A stretch of DNA of 64,000 nucleotides from Tidjanibacter sp. (GTDB taxonomy: Bacteria; Bacteroidota; Bacteroidia; Bacteroidales; Rikenellaceae), in the NCBI GenBank assembly GCA_017631375.1, contig JAGBTK010000051.1, positions 17,169 through 81,168 of the forward strand. Reading direction: 5' to 3'. Both the position numbers and the translations under genes were made by a program. The notes under the pieces were generated by a model. It did not search any database and was not told the origin of the DNA. It worked only from the letters and a program-made list of their open reading frames with translations. This document shows, piece by piece, positions 8,843-16,133 of the stretch (positions are counted from its first letter, which is position 1; every line of letters begins with the position of its first letter).

Positions 8843-8909
8843 GGGGTGAAATTCGGCTTTGAGAGAATAATGAATTGGGATTATTCCTATATTTGTGGGG
8901 TGAAATTCG
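8843..8909 (+). repeat. Direct repeat flanking the LytTR gene promoter
   Basis: GGGGTGAAATTCG occurs at 8843-8855 and again at 8897-8909, one copy upstream of the -7 box and one over the expected transcription start. Paired direct repeats are the usual form of LytTR operators, so self-regulation of the following gene is plausible. Confidence 0.5.
8888..8895 (+). promoter_or_regulatory. -7 box for the LytTR gene at 8944
   Basis: TATATTTG 48 nt before the ATG at 8944. It sits downstream of the alternative TTG start at 8875 and therefore rules that start out. Confidence 0.65.
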
Positions 8910-8943
8910 CCCCAATAGGAGGGGTATTCTAAGTGAGTGGAGT

Positions 8944-10062
8944 ATGACTAAGGAGGAGAAATTAGAGCGAAAAACGGCTCGCAAAGCAGCCCGAGTAGAG
9001 CGCAAATCGGAGCGCAAAAGCCGTCGTGCGGAGCGCAGAGCACACCGCAGAGAACGAAGAGTCTATTGGCGCAAGTGGCGCGAGAATGACTATCAGACCT
9101 CGCGCGAGAAGGCACTCAGTGCAGAGGGGCAGGGTGTGATAATGCTCACCTCGCTAAAGGTGGCACCTTACATTTACTCATCTCGCTCGCAATTGATCAT
9201 CATCGCCTTTACGGCAATTTTCGCGCTCTTGTTCATCAATATCTACACCCCATTTAACTCCTACTCGTGGGCACCGATGAACGAAACACGCTACTTTGTC
9301 AGCTCGACAATTGTAGTGGGTGGCGGACTTATATTGGTGATCCTCAGCCGAATAATAATGAACCTCTGCTCGCGCCGCAGAGGAATATACTATTGGTTGT
9401 ATATACTTTGGATTATTTGCGAGATAGGATTAATGGCCATCGGCTTTACAATTGTTGCCGTAGCACTTCGTATGCAAAACGACTTTATGCAGGCACTTGG
9501 CACCTCGTTTAAGAATACTGCACTCATCTACTGCATACCTTATATTATATCGCTCATCTATCTGAGTTGGCGCGAGAATCTACGTCGTCTGCAAGAGATG
9601 GAGAGAGCAAATGCGGCTGCAACCCCAATTCCAAGCACCGAGGAGGGTAGTGGCGACTCTGCCGAGCAGGAGGATATGAAGCAGGAACAGACAGAGCAAG
9701 TTGTTTACAATCAGCCTGCTATGTTGCACTTCTACGACGAGCGCGGCGAGTTGCGATTGTCTGTTGGCAGTGAGAGTCTGATATATATCGAGGCGGCAGA
9801 CAACTACACATGCATCCACTACCTCAATAAGGGCGTAGTGCGCAAGACTATGATTCGCAGCAGCCTTAAACGCATAGGCGAGCAGCTCAGTGGCAGTAAT
9901 GTGCGTCGTTGCCACCGCTCCTATATGGCCAACCTCGATCAAGTGAAAATTATCCGCAGGGATAAGGAGGGTGCTCACCTGGAGATGGGTATTGATGGAG
10001 TGCCCGACATCCCGATCTCAAAGACCTACAGCAACGATATTTTGCAGTGGTTTATCGGGTAG
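8944..10062 (+). CDS. Membrane-anchored LytTR DNA-binding regulator
   Basis: A 372-aa protein. Residues ~1-60 are very basic (runs of Arg/Lys/Glu, probably helical). About four membrane segments follow (residues ~80-210, beginning LIIIAFTAIFALLFINIYTPF), then a Glu/Gln-rich linker, and a LytTR DNA-binding domain at residues ~265-372 (IYIEAADNYTCIHY, RRCHRSYMANLDQVK, IPISKTYSNDIL). The regulator would bind DNA while held in the inner membrane. It is related to the protein encoded at 43628-44506; both share a YTPF motif after the first helix. No histidine kinase partner is adjacent. The ATG is chosen because the -7 box is just upstream. Confidence 0.85.
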   Translation: MTKEEKLERKTARKAARVERKSERKSRRAERRAHRRERRVYWRKWRENDYQTSREKALSAEGQGVIMLTSLKVAPYIYSSRSQLIIIAFTAIFALLFINIYTPFNSYSWAPMNETRYFVSSTIVVGGGLILVILSRIIMNLCSRRRGIYYWLYILWIICEIGLMAIGFTIVAVALRMQNDFMQALGTSFKNTALIYCIPYIISLIYLSWRENLRRLQEMERANAAATPIPSTEEGSGDSAEQEDMKQEQTEQVVYNQPAMLHFYDERGELRLSVGSESLIYIEAADNYTCIHYLNKGVVRKTMIRSSLKRIGEQLSGSNVRRCHRSYMANLDQVKIIRRDKEGAHLEMGIDGVPDIPISKTYSNDILQWFIG

Positions 10063-10084
10063 TGGTTCTCGCTACCTCATAATA

Positions 10085-10121
10085 AAAAAGTAGTCTGTGA
10101 TAATTCACAGACTACTTTTTT
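10085..10121. terminator. Bidirectional terminator between LytTR gene and argS
   Basis: Perfect 16-bp stem (AAAAAGTAGTCTGTGA with its complement), 4-nt loop, A-run before and T-run after. It serves the two convergent genes. Confidence 0.9.
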
Positions 10122-10174
10122 ATTGATATGCTCCTCACAAGAGAAGTGCAAAATTTGCCAGCCGGATAAACTTA

Positions 10175-11944
10175 CTACATTCTGGAAGGTACTGTAATAC
10201 CCAACAATCCCATACCGGTCTTGATGACCTTTGCCACCAGTGCCGACAACTGCAAGCGCATGGCGCGAATTGCAGCGTTCTCCTCGCGGAGAATCGAGTG
10301 GTCGTGGTAGTAGCCATTGTACATCTTCGCCAAGTCGTAGACGTATGCGGCAATCAGTGCGGGCGAGTAGTTCTCACCAGCCGACAATACGGTTGCGGGG
10401 AAGTCTACCAGATATTTGATAAGCTCCACCTCCTCAGGGAGATAGGTAGCGCCATTGCTATTGAGTACCTCGCCCTCGGCCTTACGCAACACCGAGCAGA
10501 TACGAGCGTGAGTGTACTGTACGAAGGGGCCTGTATTACCATTGAAATCGATACTCTCGCGGGGGTTGAAGAGCATAGTCTTCTTGGGATCTACCTTCAG
10601 GATGAAGTATTTGAGTGCGCCCAGACCTACTGTGTGGCATACCTCAGCAACCTCAGCCTCGCTCAGGCCATCGAGCTTGCCGAGCTCCTGCGACATCTCT
10701 TTTGCAGTGCCCACCATATCCTCGATAAGATCGTCAGCATCAACCACAGTACCCTCGCGCGACTTCATCTTACCCTCAGGTAGCTCCACCATACCATAGG
10801 AGAGGTGGAAGATATCGTCGCTCCACGCGTAGCCCAACTTCTTGAGCACGAGTTTCAGCACCTGGAAGTGGTAGTTCTGCTCATTACCCACAACATATAT
10901 CATACCGTCGAGCGAGTTGTCCTCAAAACGACGGAAAGCGGTACCGAGATCCTGAGTCATATATACCGAGGTGCCGTCGCCACGGAGGAGCAGCTTCTCG
11001 TCAAGACCATCACCAGTCAGATCGATCCATACCGAGCCATCTTCGCGACGGTAGAACACGCCCTTTGAAAGACCCTCGTCAACCAACTCTTTACCATGTA
11101 GATAGGTCTGCGACTCGTAGTAAATTTTGTCGAAGTTAACGCCCATAGCCTTGTAGGTAACATCAAAGCCCTCATAAACCCAGCCGTTCATCTTCTCCCA
11201 CAGAGCGCGTACCTCGCTGTCGCCCATCTCCCACTTGCGGAGCATCTCCTGAGCATCGCGAAGAATAGGAGCCTGCTTCTTAGCCTCCTCCTCAGTCATA
11301 CCGCCTGCCACGAGCTCTGCAACCTCAGCCTTGTAGTGCTTGTCGAACTCTACATAGTATTTACCTACCAGGTGGTCGCCCTTCATACCACTGCTCTCGG
11401 GGGTCTCGCCCTCGCCATAACGCTGCCAAGCAATCATACTCTTGCAGATGTGGATGCCGCGGTCGTTTACCAGATTGGCCTTGATGACATTGTAGCCACA
11501 TGCCGAGAGAATCTGCGATACGGAGTAACCGAGCAGATTGTTACGAATATGGCCCAGGTGGAGAGGCTTGTTGGTATTAGGCGAGGAGTACTCTACCATC
11601 ACAGTCTTGCCATTCGAGGCAGCGATACCGTAGTTCTCGGTAGCAGCCATTTCGGCAAAACGCTCAGCCCAGAACGACTCGCAAAGCGAGATGTTCAGGA
11701 AGCCCTTGATAACATTGTAGGACTTCACCTGCTCGGGCAGACGGGCAGCAAGTGCCGCACCAATCTCCTCGGCAGTGGCATCGGGCGACTTGCGACTGGT
11801 GCGCAAGAGCGGAAATACAACCAAGGTGTAGTCACCCTCAAACTCCTTTCGTGTCTTCTGAAGCTGCAGATCGATACCTGTTGCTCCATAGAGTGCCTCA
11901 ACGCACCCTGCAATCTCCTTCAAGAGGTGTTTCTCGATATTCAT
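10175..11944 (-). CDS. argS: Arginyl-tRNA synthetase
   Basis: A 589-aa class I aminoacyl-tRNA synthetase that charges tRNA-Arg. The N-terminal Add-1 domain covers residues ~1-100, the HIGH-type motif is in SSPNTNKPLHLGHIRNN, and the KMSK-equivalent loop is KMKSREGTVVDADDL; the C-terminal anticodon-binding DALR domain ends GMGLLGITVP. The frame extends upstream to 12019, but the -7 box at 11971-11978 and the good match from MNIEKHLLKEI favour the ATG at 11944. It is transcribed divergently from dusB. Confidence 0.96.
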   Translation of the reverse strand: MNIEKHLLKEIAGCVEALYGATGIDLQLQKTRKEFEGDYTLVVFPLLRTSRKSPDATAEEIGAALAARLPEQVKSYNVIKGFLNISLCESFWAERFAEMAATENYGIAASNGKTVMVEYSSPNTNKPLHLGHIRNNLLGYSVSQILSACGYNVIKANLVNDRGIHICKSMIAWQRYGEGETPESSGMKGDHLVGKYYVEFDKHYKAEVAELVAGGMTEEEAKKQAPILRDAQEMLRKWEMGDSEVRALWEKMNGWVYEGFDVTYKAMGVNFDKIYYESQTYLHGKELVDEGLSKGVFYRREDGSVWIDLTGDGLDEKLLLRGDGTSVYMTQDLGTAFRRFEDNSLDGMIYVVGNEQNYHFQVLKLVLKKLGYAWSDDIFHLSYGMVELPEGKMKSREGTVVDADDLIEDMVGTAKEMSQELGKLDGLSEAEVAEVCHTVGLGALKYFILKVDPKKTMLFNPRESIDFNGNTGPFVQYTHARICSVLRKAEGEVLNSNGATYLPEEVELIKYLVDFPATVLSAGENYSPALIAAYVYDLAKMYNGYYHDHSILREENAAIRAMRLQLSALVAKVIKTGMGLLGITVPSRM

Positions 11945-11970
11945 CTTTGTCTGTTCGGAAAAATTTTTCG

Positions 11971-11978
11971 CAAAGATA
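11971..11978 (-). promoter_or_regulatory. -7 box for argS
   Basis: Minus-strand TATCTTTG, 26 nt before the argS ATG at 11944. Confidence 0.65.
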
Positions 11979-12018
11979 ATCATTTGCACCGATTTAGCCA
12001 ACCCTTTTATACGCCCCA

Positions 12019-12050
12019 TTTGCGCAGGTTGGGGATAATTATTACTTTTG
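12019..12050 (+). promoter_or_regulatory. dusB promoter with both -33 and -7 boxes
   Basis: TTTG at 12019-12022, a 20-nt spacer and TACTTTTG at 12043-12050, 24 nt before the dusB ATG. One of the few sites here where both Bacteroidota boxes are clear. Confidence 0.75.
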
Positions 12051-12074
12051 TGGCACGAAAAATTGATTTGATAG

Positions 12075-13103
12075 ATGAAAATCGGAGATTTAGACCTCGG
12101 CGAAAAGACACTCCTCCTCGCACCGATGGAGGATGTAACCGACCCCTCATTCCGCTATATGTGTAAGGAGTTTGGGGCTGATGTGGTATATACCGAATTC
12201 ATCTCCTCCGACGGCCTTATCCGCGACGGTGCAAAGTCGGTTAAGAAGCTGGATATCTGCGACTTTGAGCGACCTGTCGGAATCCAGATCTATGGCCACC
12301 TGATTGAGCCTATGGTGGAGGCTGCACGCATTGCCGAGGCTGCAAATCCCGATATTATAGATATCAACTTTGGCTGCCCCGTGCGCAAAATCGCCACTCG
12401 CGGTGCCGGCAGCGGTATGATGCGAGATGTGCCACTGATGGTGGAAATGACGCGCCAGATTGTCAATGCCGTGAAGAAGCCAGTGACAGTCAAGACACGA
12501 CTCGGCTGGGACGACGACAACAAAAATATCGAGGATATCGCGCTCCGACTGCAAGATGTTGGTATTAAAGCACTTACTATACACGGTCGCACCCGCGCAC
12601 AGCTCTATACCGGCACTGCCGATTGGACGCTGATTGGCAAAATCAAGAACGACCCGCGCATCCATATCCCTATCATCGGCAATGGCGACATCTGCTCGGC
12701 TCAGGGGGCAAAGGAGGCATTTGATAAGTATGGCGTGGATGGCGTGATGATTGGTCGCGCAACCTACGGCCGTCCCTGGATTTTCCGCGAGATAAAGCAC
12801 TATTTGGCTACGGGCGAGATTCTCCCACAACCATCTGTGCGCGAGAGAGTTGATATTGCAAAACGCCACCTCGCAAAGTCGATTGAGGTGAAGGGTGAGC
12901 ATATTGGCGTTATCGAGATGCGTCGCCACCTGAGCAACTATTTCAAGGGTCTGCCCGACTTCAAGCAGACACGCATCAAACTCGTTACCCTCTACGATAT
13001 CCCCGAACTCTTCGCTACGCTCGACTATGTGGCAGAGAATTGGGGCGACTACGATCTAAGCCAAACACTGCCGACACCTCTGAGTCACGAAGCAGGACGA
13101 TAA
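12075..13103 (+). CDS. dusB: tRNA-dihydrouridine synthase
   Basis: A 342-aa FMN enzyme reducing uridines of the tRNA D-loop. Family motifs are in order: LAPMEDVTDPSFR near the N-terminus, INFGCPVRKIATRGAGSGM with the catalytic Cys, VTVKTRLGWDD, LTIHGRTRAQLYTG and the phosphate-binding IGNGDI / GVMIGRATYGRPWIF. The C-terminal helical domain (MRRHLSNYFKG) binds tRNA. It is a single gene with its own promoter and ends at a bidirectional terminator. The DusB assignment is by overall resemblance; substrate position on tRNA is not readable from sequence. Confidence 0.93.
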   Translation: MKIGDLDLGEKTLLLAPMEDVTDPSFRYMCKEFGADVVYTEFISSDGLIRDGAKSVKKLDICDFERPVGIQIYGHLIEPMVEAARIAEAANPDIIDINFGCPVRKIATRGAGSGMMRDVPLMVEMTRQIVNAVKKPVTVKTRLGWDDDNKNIEDIALRLQDVGIKALTIHGRTRAQLYTGTADWTLIGKIKNDPRIHIPIIGNGDICSAQGAKEAFDKYGVDGVMIGRATYGRPWIFREIKHYLATGEILPQPSVRERVDIAKRHLAKSIEVKGEHIGVIEMRRHLSNYFKGLPDFKQTRIKLVTLYDIPELFATLDYVAENWGDYDLSQTLPTPLSHEAGR

Positions 13104-13108
13104 GAAAA

Positions 13109-13140
13109 AAGAGAGAGTTTAGCACGCTAAACTCTCTCTT
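13109..13140. terminator. Bidirectional terminator between dusB and rimM
   Basis: Perfect 15-bp stem AAGAGAGAGTTTAGC with its complement, 2-nt loop. An A-run on the left gives a strong T-tail for the minus-strand rpsP-rimM transcript. Confidence 0.88.
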
Positions 13141-13159
13141 CTGTTTCTCCTAATTTATT

Positions 13160-13690
13160 TTATAGGTATAACTCCAACAGACCCTCCGGGAGCTGGAATT
13201 TAATCTCTCTCTTTCGGCGGGAGATTTTGCGGATAAACTCATCAACGACAGGTACATAGACATCCTTACCATCAACCTCCACCTCAAATAGCGGGTTGAT
13301 CTCGTCGTCGTTATATCCCACAATCTCGCCCTCCTCCTTCCGACCAACAAAGGTCACGCGCCAGCCGAGTAACTCCTCCATACTGCTCCACGCCTCGTCA
13401 TCCTCGCCATCGTAGGCGGCAACTTCGGCATCGGGGTTGGTGGCATAGAATTCTCGACCGAGCAACTCCTCGCTGCGGCGTGGGGTATCGTAGTCGTCGA
13501 TGGCAATCACCGCACCACGACCTCGACGCACAAAGGAGGATATAAAAAGAGGAACCGTCAGCGAGTTGATACTCACAAATAACGGTTCCTCCGAATCATA
13601 GTCGGCAGGAAAACGGTCGTAGAGGTTGGCTACAACCTCACCCTCAGTACCATAGAGTTTGGTAAACTTTCCTACCGGCAGATTGCTCAT
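13160..13690 (-). CDS. rimM: Ribosome maturation factor RimM
   Basis: A 176-aa protein that binds S19 and aids maturation of the 30S head. The N-terminal half (PVGKFTKLYGTEGEVVANLYD) matches the RimM beta-barrel, and the C-terminal half carries the PRC-barrel (LLGWRVTF, PLFEVEVDGKDVYVPVVDEFI), ending in the usual EGLLELYL. The ATG at 13690 follows the rpsP stop by 12 nt; a TTG three codons earlier is less likely. The rpsP-rimM pair is a classic arrangement. Confidence 0.9.
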   Translation of the reverse strand: MSNLPVGKFTKLYGTEGEVVANLYDRFPADYDSEEPLFVSINSLTVPLFISSFVRRGRGAVIAIDDYDTPRRSEELLGREFYATNPDAEVAAYDGEDDEAWSSMEELLGWRVTFVGRKEEGEIVGYNDDEINPLFEVEVDGKDVYVPVVDEFIRKISRRKREIKFQLPEGLLELYL

Positions 13691-13702
13691 AGCGGGCAAC
13701 TA

Positions 13703-14230
13703 CTAAGCCTCCTCTGCGGGAGCCTCAGCCTCAGCCTCCTCAGCAGCAGCGGCAGCAGCAGCCTCAGCGGCAGCAGCACGCTTTGCCTCAACAGCCTTAG
13801 CCTTAGCCTCGTTAACCTTAGCCTCCTCAGCCAAGCGAGCCTTAGCGGCAGCAGCCTTGTCACCTGCAATCTTGTTGGTCTTGGCAGCAATGCGGCCCTC
13901 TTTCTCACCCATCCACTTAGCGAACTTAGCCTCAGCAGCATTCTCATCAAATGCGCCCTTAGCTACACCACCAAGGAGGTGTTTCTTGTACAATACACCC
14001 TTGTACGAGAGAATTGCACGACAAGTATCAGTGGGTTGTGCGCCTTTCTGCAACCAATCCAGAGCTTTGTCAAAGTTCAGGTCGATTGTGGCAGGATTGG
14101 TGTTGGGATTGTAAGTACCAATCTTCTCGATAAATTTACCATCACGTGGCGCCCTGCCGTCTGCAACAACGATATGATAGAAAGCATAACCTTTCTTACC
14201 GTGTCTTGCCAATCTGATTTTTACAGACAT
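13703..14230 (-). CDS. rpsP: 30S ribosomal protein S16 with Ala/Glu-rich tail
   Basis: A 175-aa protein; residues 1-80 are the conserved S16 core ([31 protein letters not shown]...). The remaining ~95 residues are a low-complexity Ala/Lys/Glu segment ending in an almost pure Ala/Glu tract. Such extensions are common in Bacteroidota S16, making it about twice the size of the E. coli protein. It lies first in the rpsP-rimM operon and has an 82-nt leader containing a stable hairpin. Confidence 0.97.
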   Translation of the reverse strand: MSVKIRLARHGKKGYAFYHIVVADGRAPRDGKFIEKIGTYNPNTNPATIDLNFDKALDWLQKGAQPTDTCRAILSYKGVLYKKHLLGGVAKGAFDENAAEAKFAKWMGEKEGRIAAKTNKIAGDKAAAAKARLAEEAKVNEAKAKAVEAKRAAAAEAAAAAAAEEAEAEAPAEEA

Positions 14231-14290
14231 TTTCTTAGCGTTTTATTAATTAATAATTTGTTGATTACAAGGGTTCTACCCCTGACTTTC

Positions 14291-14324
14291 CGCGTGTCTC
14301 CACGCGAAATAGCCCGCAAATATA
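14291..14324 (-). promoter_or_regulatory. rpsP: rpsP -7 box and leader hairpin
   Basis: Minus-strand TATATTTG at 14317-14324 starts an ~82-nt leader. Within it CGCGTG/CACGCG (14291-14306, 4-nt loop) forms a hairpin that could take part in ribosomal-protein feedback. The rest of the 14231-14553 gap shows no gene; a weak -7-like TTAATTTG lies at 14531-14538 for the next gene. Confidence 0.55.
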
Positions 14325-14553
14325 ATCACTTTTTCTCTGACTCGCAATTTTTTGGCGTTTTTTTTCACTATCAGCAAGATAGGGCAGGAAATACATACTC
14401 CGCACCAACTCCGCCTGACAATACTGTGTGGATGTAAGGCATTGCGCTACGCACTCAAAAACGGCAGGCTTTTTGTTTTGGTGGGATGGTGCAGGTTGTC
14501 TGATGTGGCCACTTGCGGAGAACTAATTGTTTAATTTGTTTATAGACAGAGAG

Positions 14554-15042
14554 ATGAAAAAAATTACTATGTTTTTGATGCTTACCATTGGTGCTATGTG
14601 TGTGTTTGGTCTCGTGGGGTGTAACGATGACGATGGTCCCGATGCAACACAGTTATTGACTGGCACCTGGGAGCAGACGGCATCTGAGGGCTGGCTCCGA
14701 GAGAATGGCGAGCTGATCTACAAGTGGGACGAGAATGAGAGCGATACCCGCTTTGAATTTAAGCAAGACGGCAGTTTTGTGGAGTATCTCAGCGAAGGCT
14801 CGGGTTGGGATATCTACGCTCAGGGTACCTGGCACTGCAAGAACGATCTGCTGAGACTTCATTACCCCAATGAAGAGGGTACGGAGGACGATGAGGTTGT
14901 AGATATGCGCGTCTATTATATCACCGACTACACCTTGTGGCTTGATTATCACTACGACGTTCGTGCCGAGAAACAGCACTATGTAGGCTTTATGCGCTCG
15001 GCCTTCCAGCGTATTACCTCAAGCACCCCTATGCCATTGTAG
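14554..15042 (+). CDS. Small lipocalin-like lipoprotein
   Basis: A 162-aa protein with a lipoprotein signal (MKKITMFLMLTIGAMCVFGLVGC; anchor Cys23), then an acidic NDDDGPD spacer. The mature part begins LLTGTWEQTASEGW and continues as alternating strands (RFEFKQDGSFVEYL, AQGTWHCKNDLLRLHY, YYITDYTLWLDY), the pattern of the lipocalin-like/DUF4923-type domains common in Bacteroidota surface lipoproteins. Function is unknown. The ATG at 14554 is preferred over an upstream TTG because it opens the signal peptide directly. Confidence 0.65.
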   Translation: MKKITMFLMLTIGAMCVFGLVGCNDDDGPDATQLLTGTWEQTASEGWLRENGELIYKWDENESDTRFEFKQDGSFVEYLSEGSGWDIYAQGTWHCKNDLLRLHYPNEEGTEDDEVVDMRVYYITDYTLWLDYHYDVRAEKQHYVGFMRSAFQRITSSTPMPL

Positions 15043-15151
15043 TGGTGTGATTCGTCTTGTTCTATGGCAGCCCGATACTTTGAGTGTCGGGCTTTATTGT
15101 ATATTTTTGGGGAGAAATTGCTTGATTGTTGGATAAAACGAAAAAAACTCT

Positions 15152-15159
15152 TAATTTTG
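15152..15159 (+). promoter_or_regulatory. -7 box for tRNA-Arg
   Basis: TAATTTTG ends 11 nt before the 5' end of the tRNA, which suits a short precursor. Confidence 0.65.
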
Positions 15160-15170
15160 TCGCCCGAAAT

Positions 15171-15244
15171 GGTCTCGTAGCTCAGTTGGATAGAGCAACA
15201 GCCTTCTAAGCTGTGGGTCGTGGGTTCGAATCCCGCCGGGATCA
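15171..15244 (+). tRNA. tRNA-Arg (anticodon TCT)
   Basis: A complete cloverleaf can be drawn: acceptor GGTCTCG with CGGGATC, D-arm GCTC/GAGC, anticodon stem ACAGC/GCTGT with loop CTTCTAA (anticodon TCT) and a T-arm with GGTTCGAATCC. The CCA end is not encoded. Confidence 0.96.
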
Positions 15245-15250
15245 CTTAAA

Positions 15251-15296
15251 AAAAAAGAGAAACGACAGAGCTGATGTTCTGTCGTTTCTCTTTTTT
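15251..15296 (+). terminator. Terminator of tRNA-Arg
   Basis: Long A/T-flanked hairpin, core GAGAAACGACAGA with its complement and an 8-nt loop, then a run of six T. Confidence 0.9.
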
Positions 15297-15314
15297 AAGC
15301 TCCCCAGCGGTAGA

Positions 15315-15362
15315 GGCGTTAAGCGAAGCAGACTGCAAGTCTGCGCAGTAGCCAATCACGCC
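15315..15362 (-). repeat. Hairpin after the MBL-fold gene
   Basis: GCAGACT/AGTCTGC (15328-15344, 3-nt loop) at the apex and GGCGT/ACGCC at the base form an interrupted palindrome just beyond the stop of the minus-strand gene at 15383. Read on that strand it is preceded by AAAAAAGCC, like the palindromes found after ffh, rpoD and fabG, but the arms otherwise differ. Confidence 0.45.
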
Positions 15363-15382
15363 AAAGGCTTTTTTCAAAGCTA

Positions 15383-16090
15383 CTACTCCAACTCAGGATG
15401 TACGATCATCTTGGTTTTGGGGGTGGTGATCAATTTCTGCAGTTTGTCGAGATCGGTTGGTTGACCGCTACCGCCAAAGTGGTAGGGGTAGAAGATCTCG
15501 GGCTCGATGGTGTTAATCACCTCTGCTGCCTGCTCGGGGAGCATTGTGTAGGGCTGATTTACCGCGAGGAACACCACATCCATACCTTTCTGTGCGAGCA
15601 TATCGGGCTGAGGCTCGCTGTCGCCTGCTACATAGATGCGCTCGCCGCCGATGGTGAGCACATAGCCGTTGTCGCGTCCCTTGGGGTGGAAGTTACTGCG
15701 TGCCTCAGTGTTGTGTGCAGCCACTGCCTCCACCTTGAGCCAGCCGTCTATGGTCATACTCTCGCCATTGCGCATAATTTTGGCTGTCGGCTCCTTCTCT
15801 GCCACCTCGGGGTTGCAGATGAGGGTCTTGGGTGCGAGAGTCTTGATTGCCGCTGCGTCGTAGTGGTCACCGTGGCTGTGGGTGACGAGCACTACATCGG
15901 CTTTTGGGAGTGCCGAATAGTCTGCCTCGCTGCCTACGGGGTCGATATAGACCACCTTGTTGTCGTAGGATACGGCAATACTGCCGTGACCGAACATAAT
16001 ATAACTAATCTCCTTGCCATCCTTCGCGGTGTAGGTATCTACGGGATGGGGTGTGAAACTGAGTATTGCAGCCATCATTAAAGTAATCAT
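15383..16090 (-). CDS. Exported MBL-fold metal-dependent hydrolase
   Basis: A 235-aa protein with a short hydrophobic N-terminus (MITLMMAAILSFTPHP) that may be a signal peptide. The metallo-beta-lactamase fold is shown by HSHGDHYD (His71, His73, Asp75, His76) and by AGDSEPQP later, close to the UlaG-like branch that acts on lactones or phosphodiesters. It is the last gene of a Nudix-S9 peptidase-MBL run, 43 nt after the peptidase stop. The physiological substrate is unknown. Confidence 0.8.
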   Translation of the reverse strand: MITLMMAAILSFTPHPVDTYTAKDGKEISYIMFGHGSIAVSYDNKVVYIDPVGSEADYSALPKADVVLVTHSHGDHYDAAAIKTLAPKTLICNPEVAEKEPTAKIMRNGESMTIDGWLKVEAVAAHNTEARSNFHPKGRDNGYVLTIGGERIYVAGDSEPQPDMLAQKGMDVVFLAVNQPYTMLPEQAAEVINTIEPEIFYPYHFGGSGQPTDLDKLQKLITTPKTKMIVHPELE

Positions 16091-16133
16091 AAGATAAGCA
16101 GTTAATTAATTAGTATTTTAAGCAACGGTTATT

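Larger units (their letters stand above)
8525..8943. other. Divergent intergenic region, about 420 bp
   Basis: Lies between two divergent genes. No coding gene is supported. It holds a leftward -7 box with a long structured leader, and a rightward -7 box flanked by a 13-bp direct repeat; both are listed separately. Confidence 0.7.
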
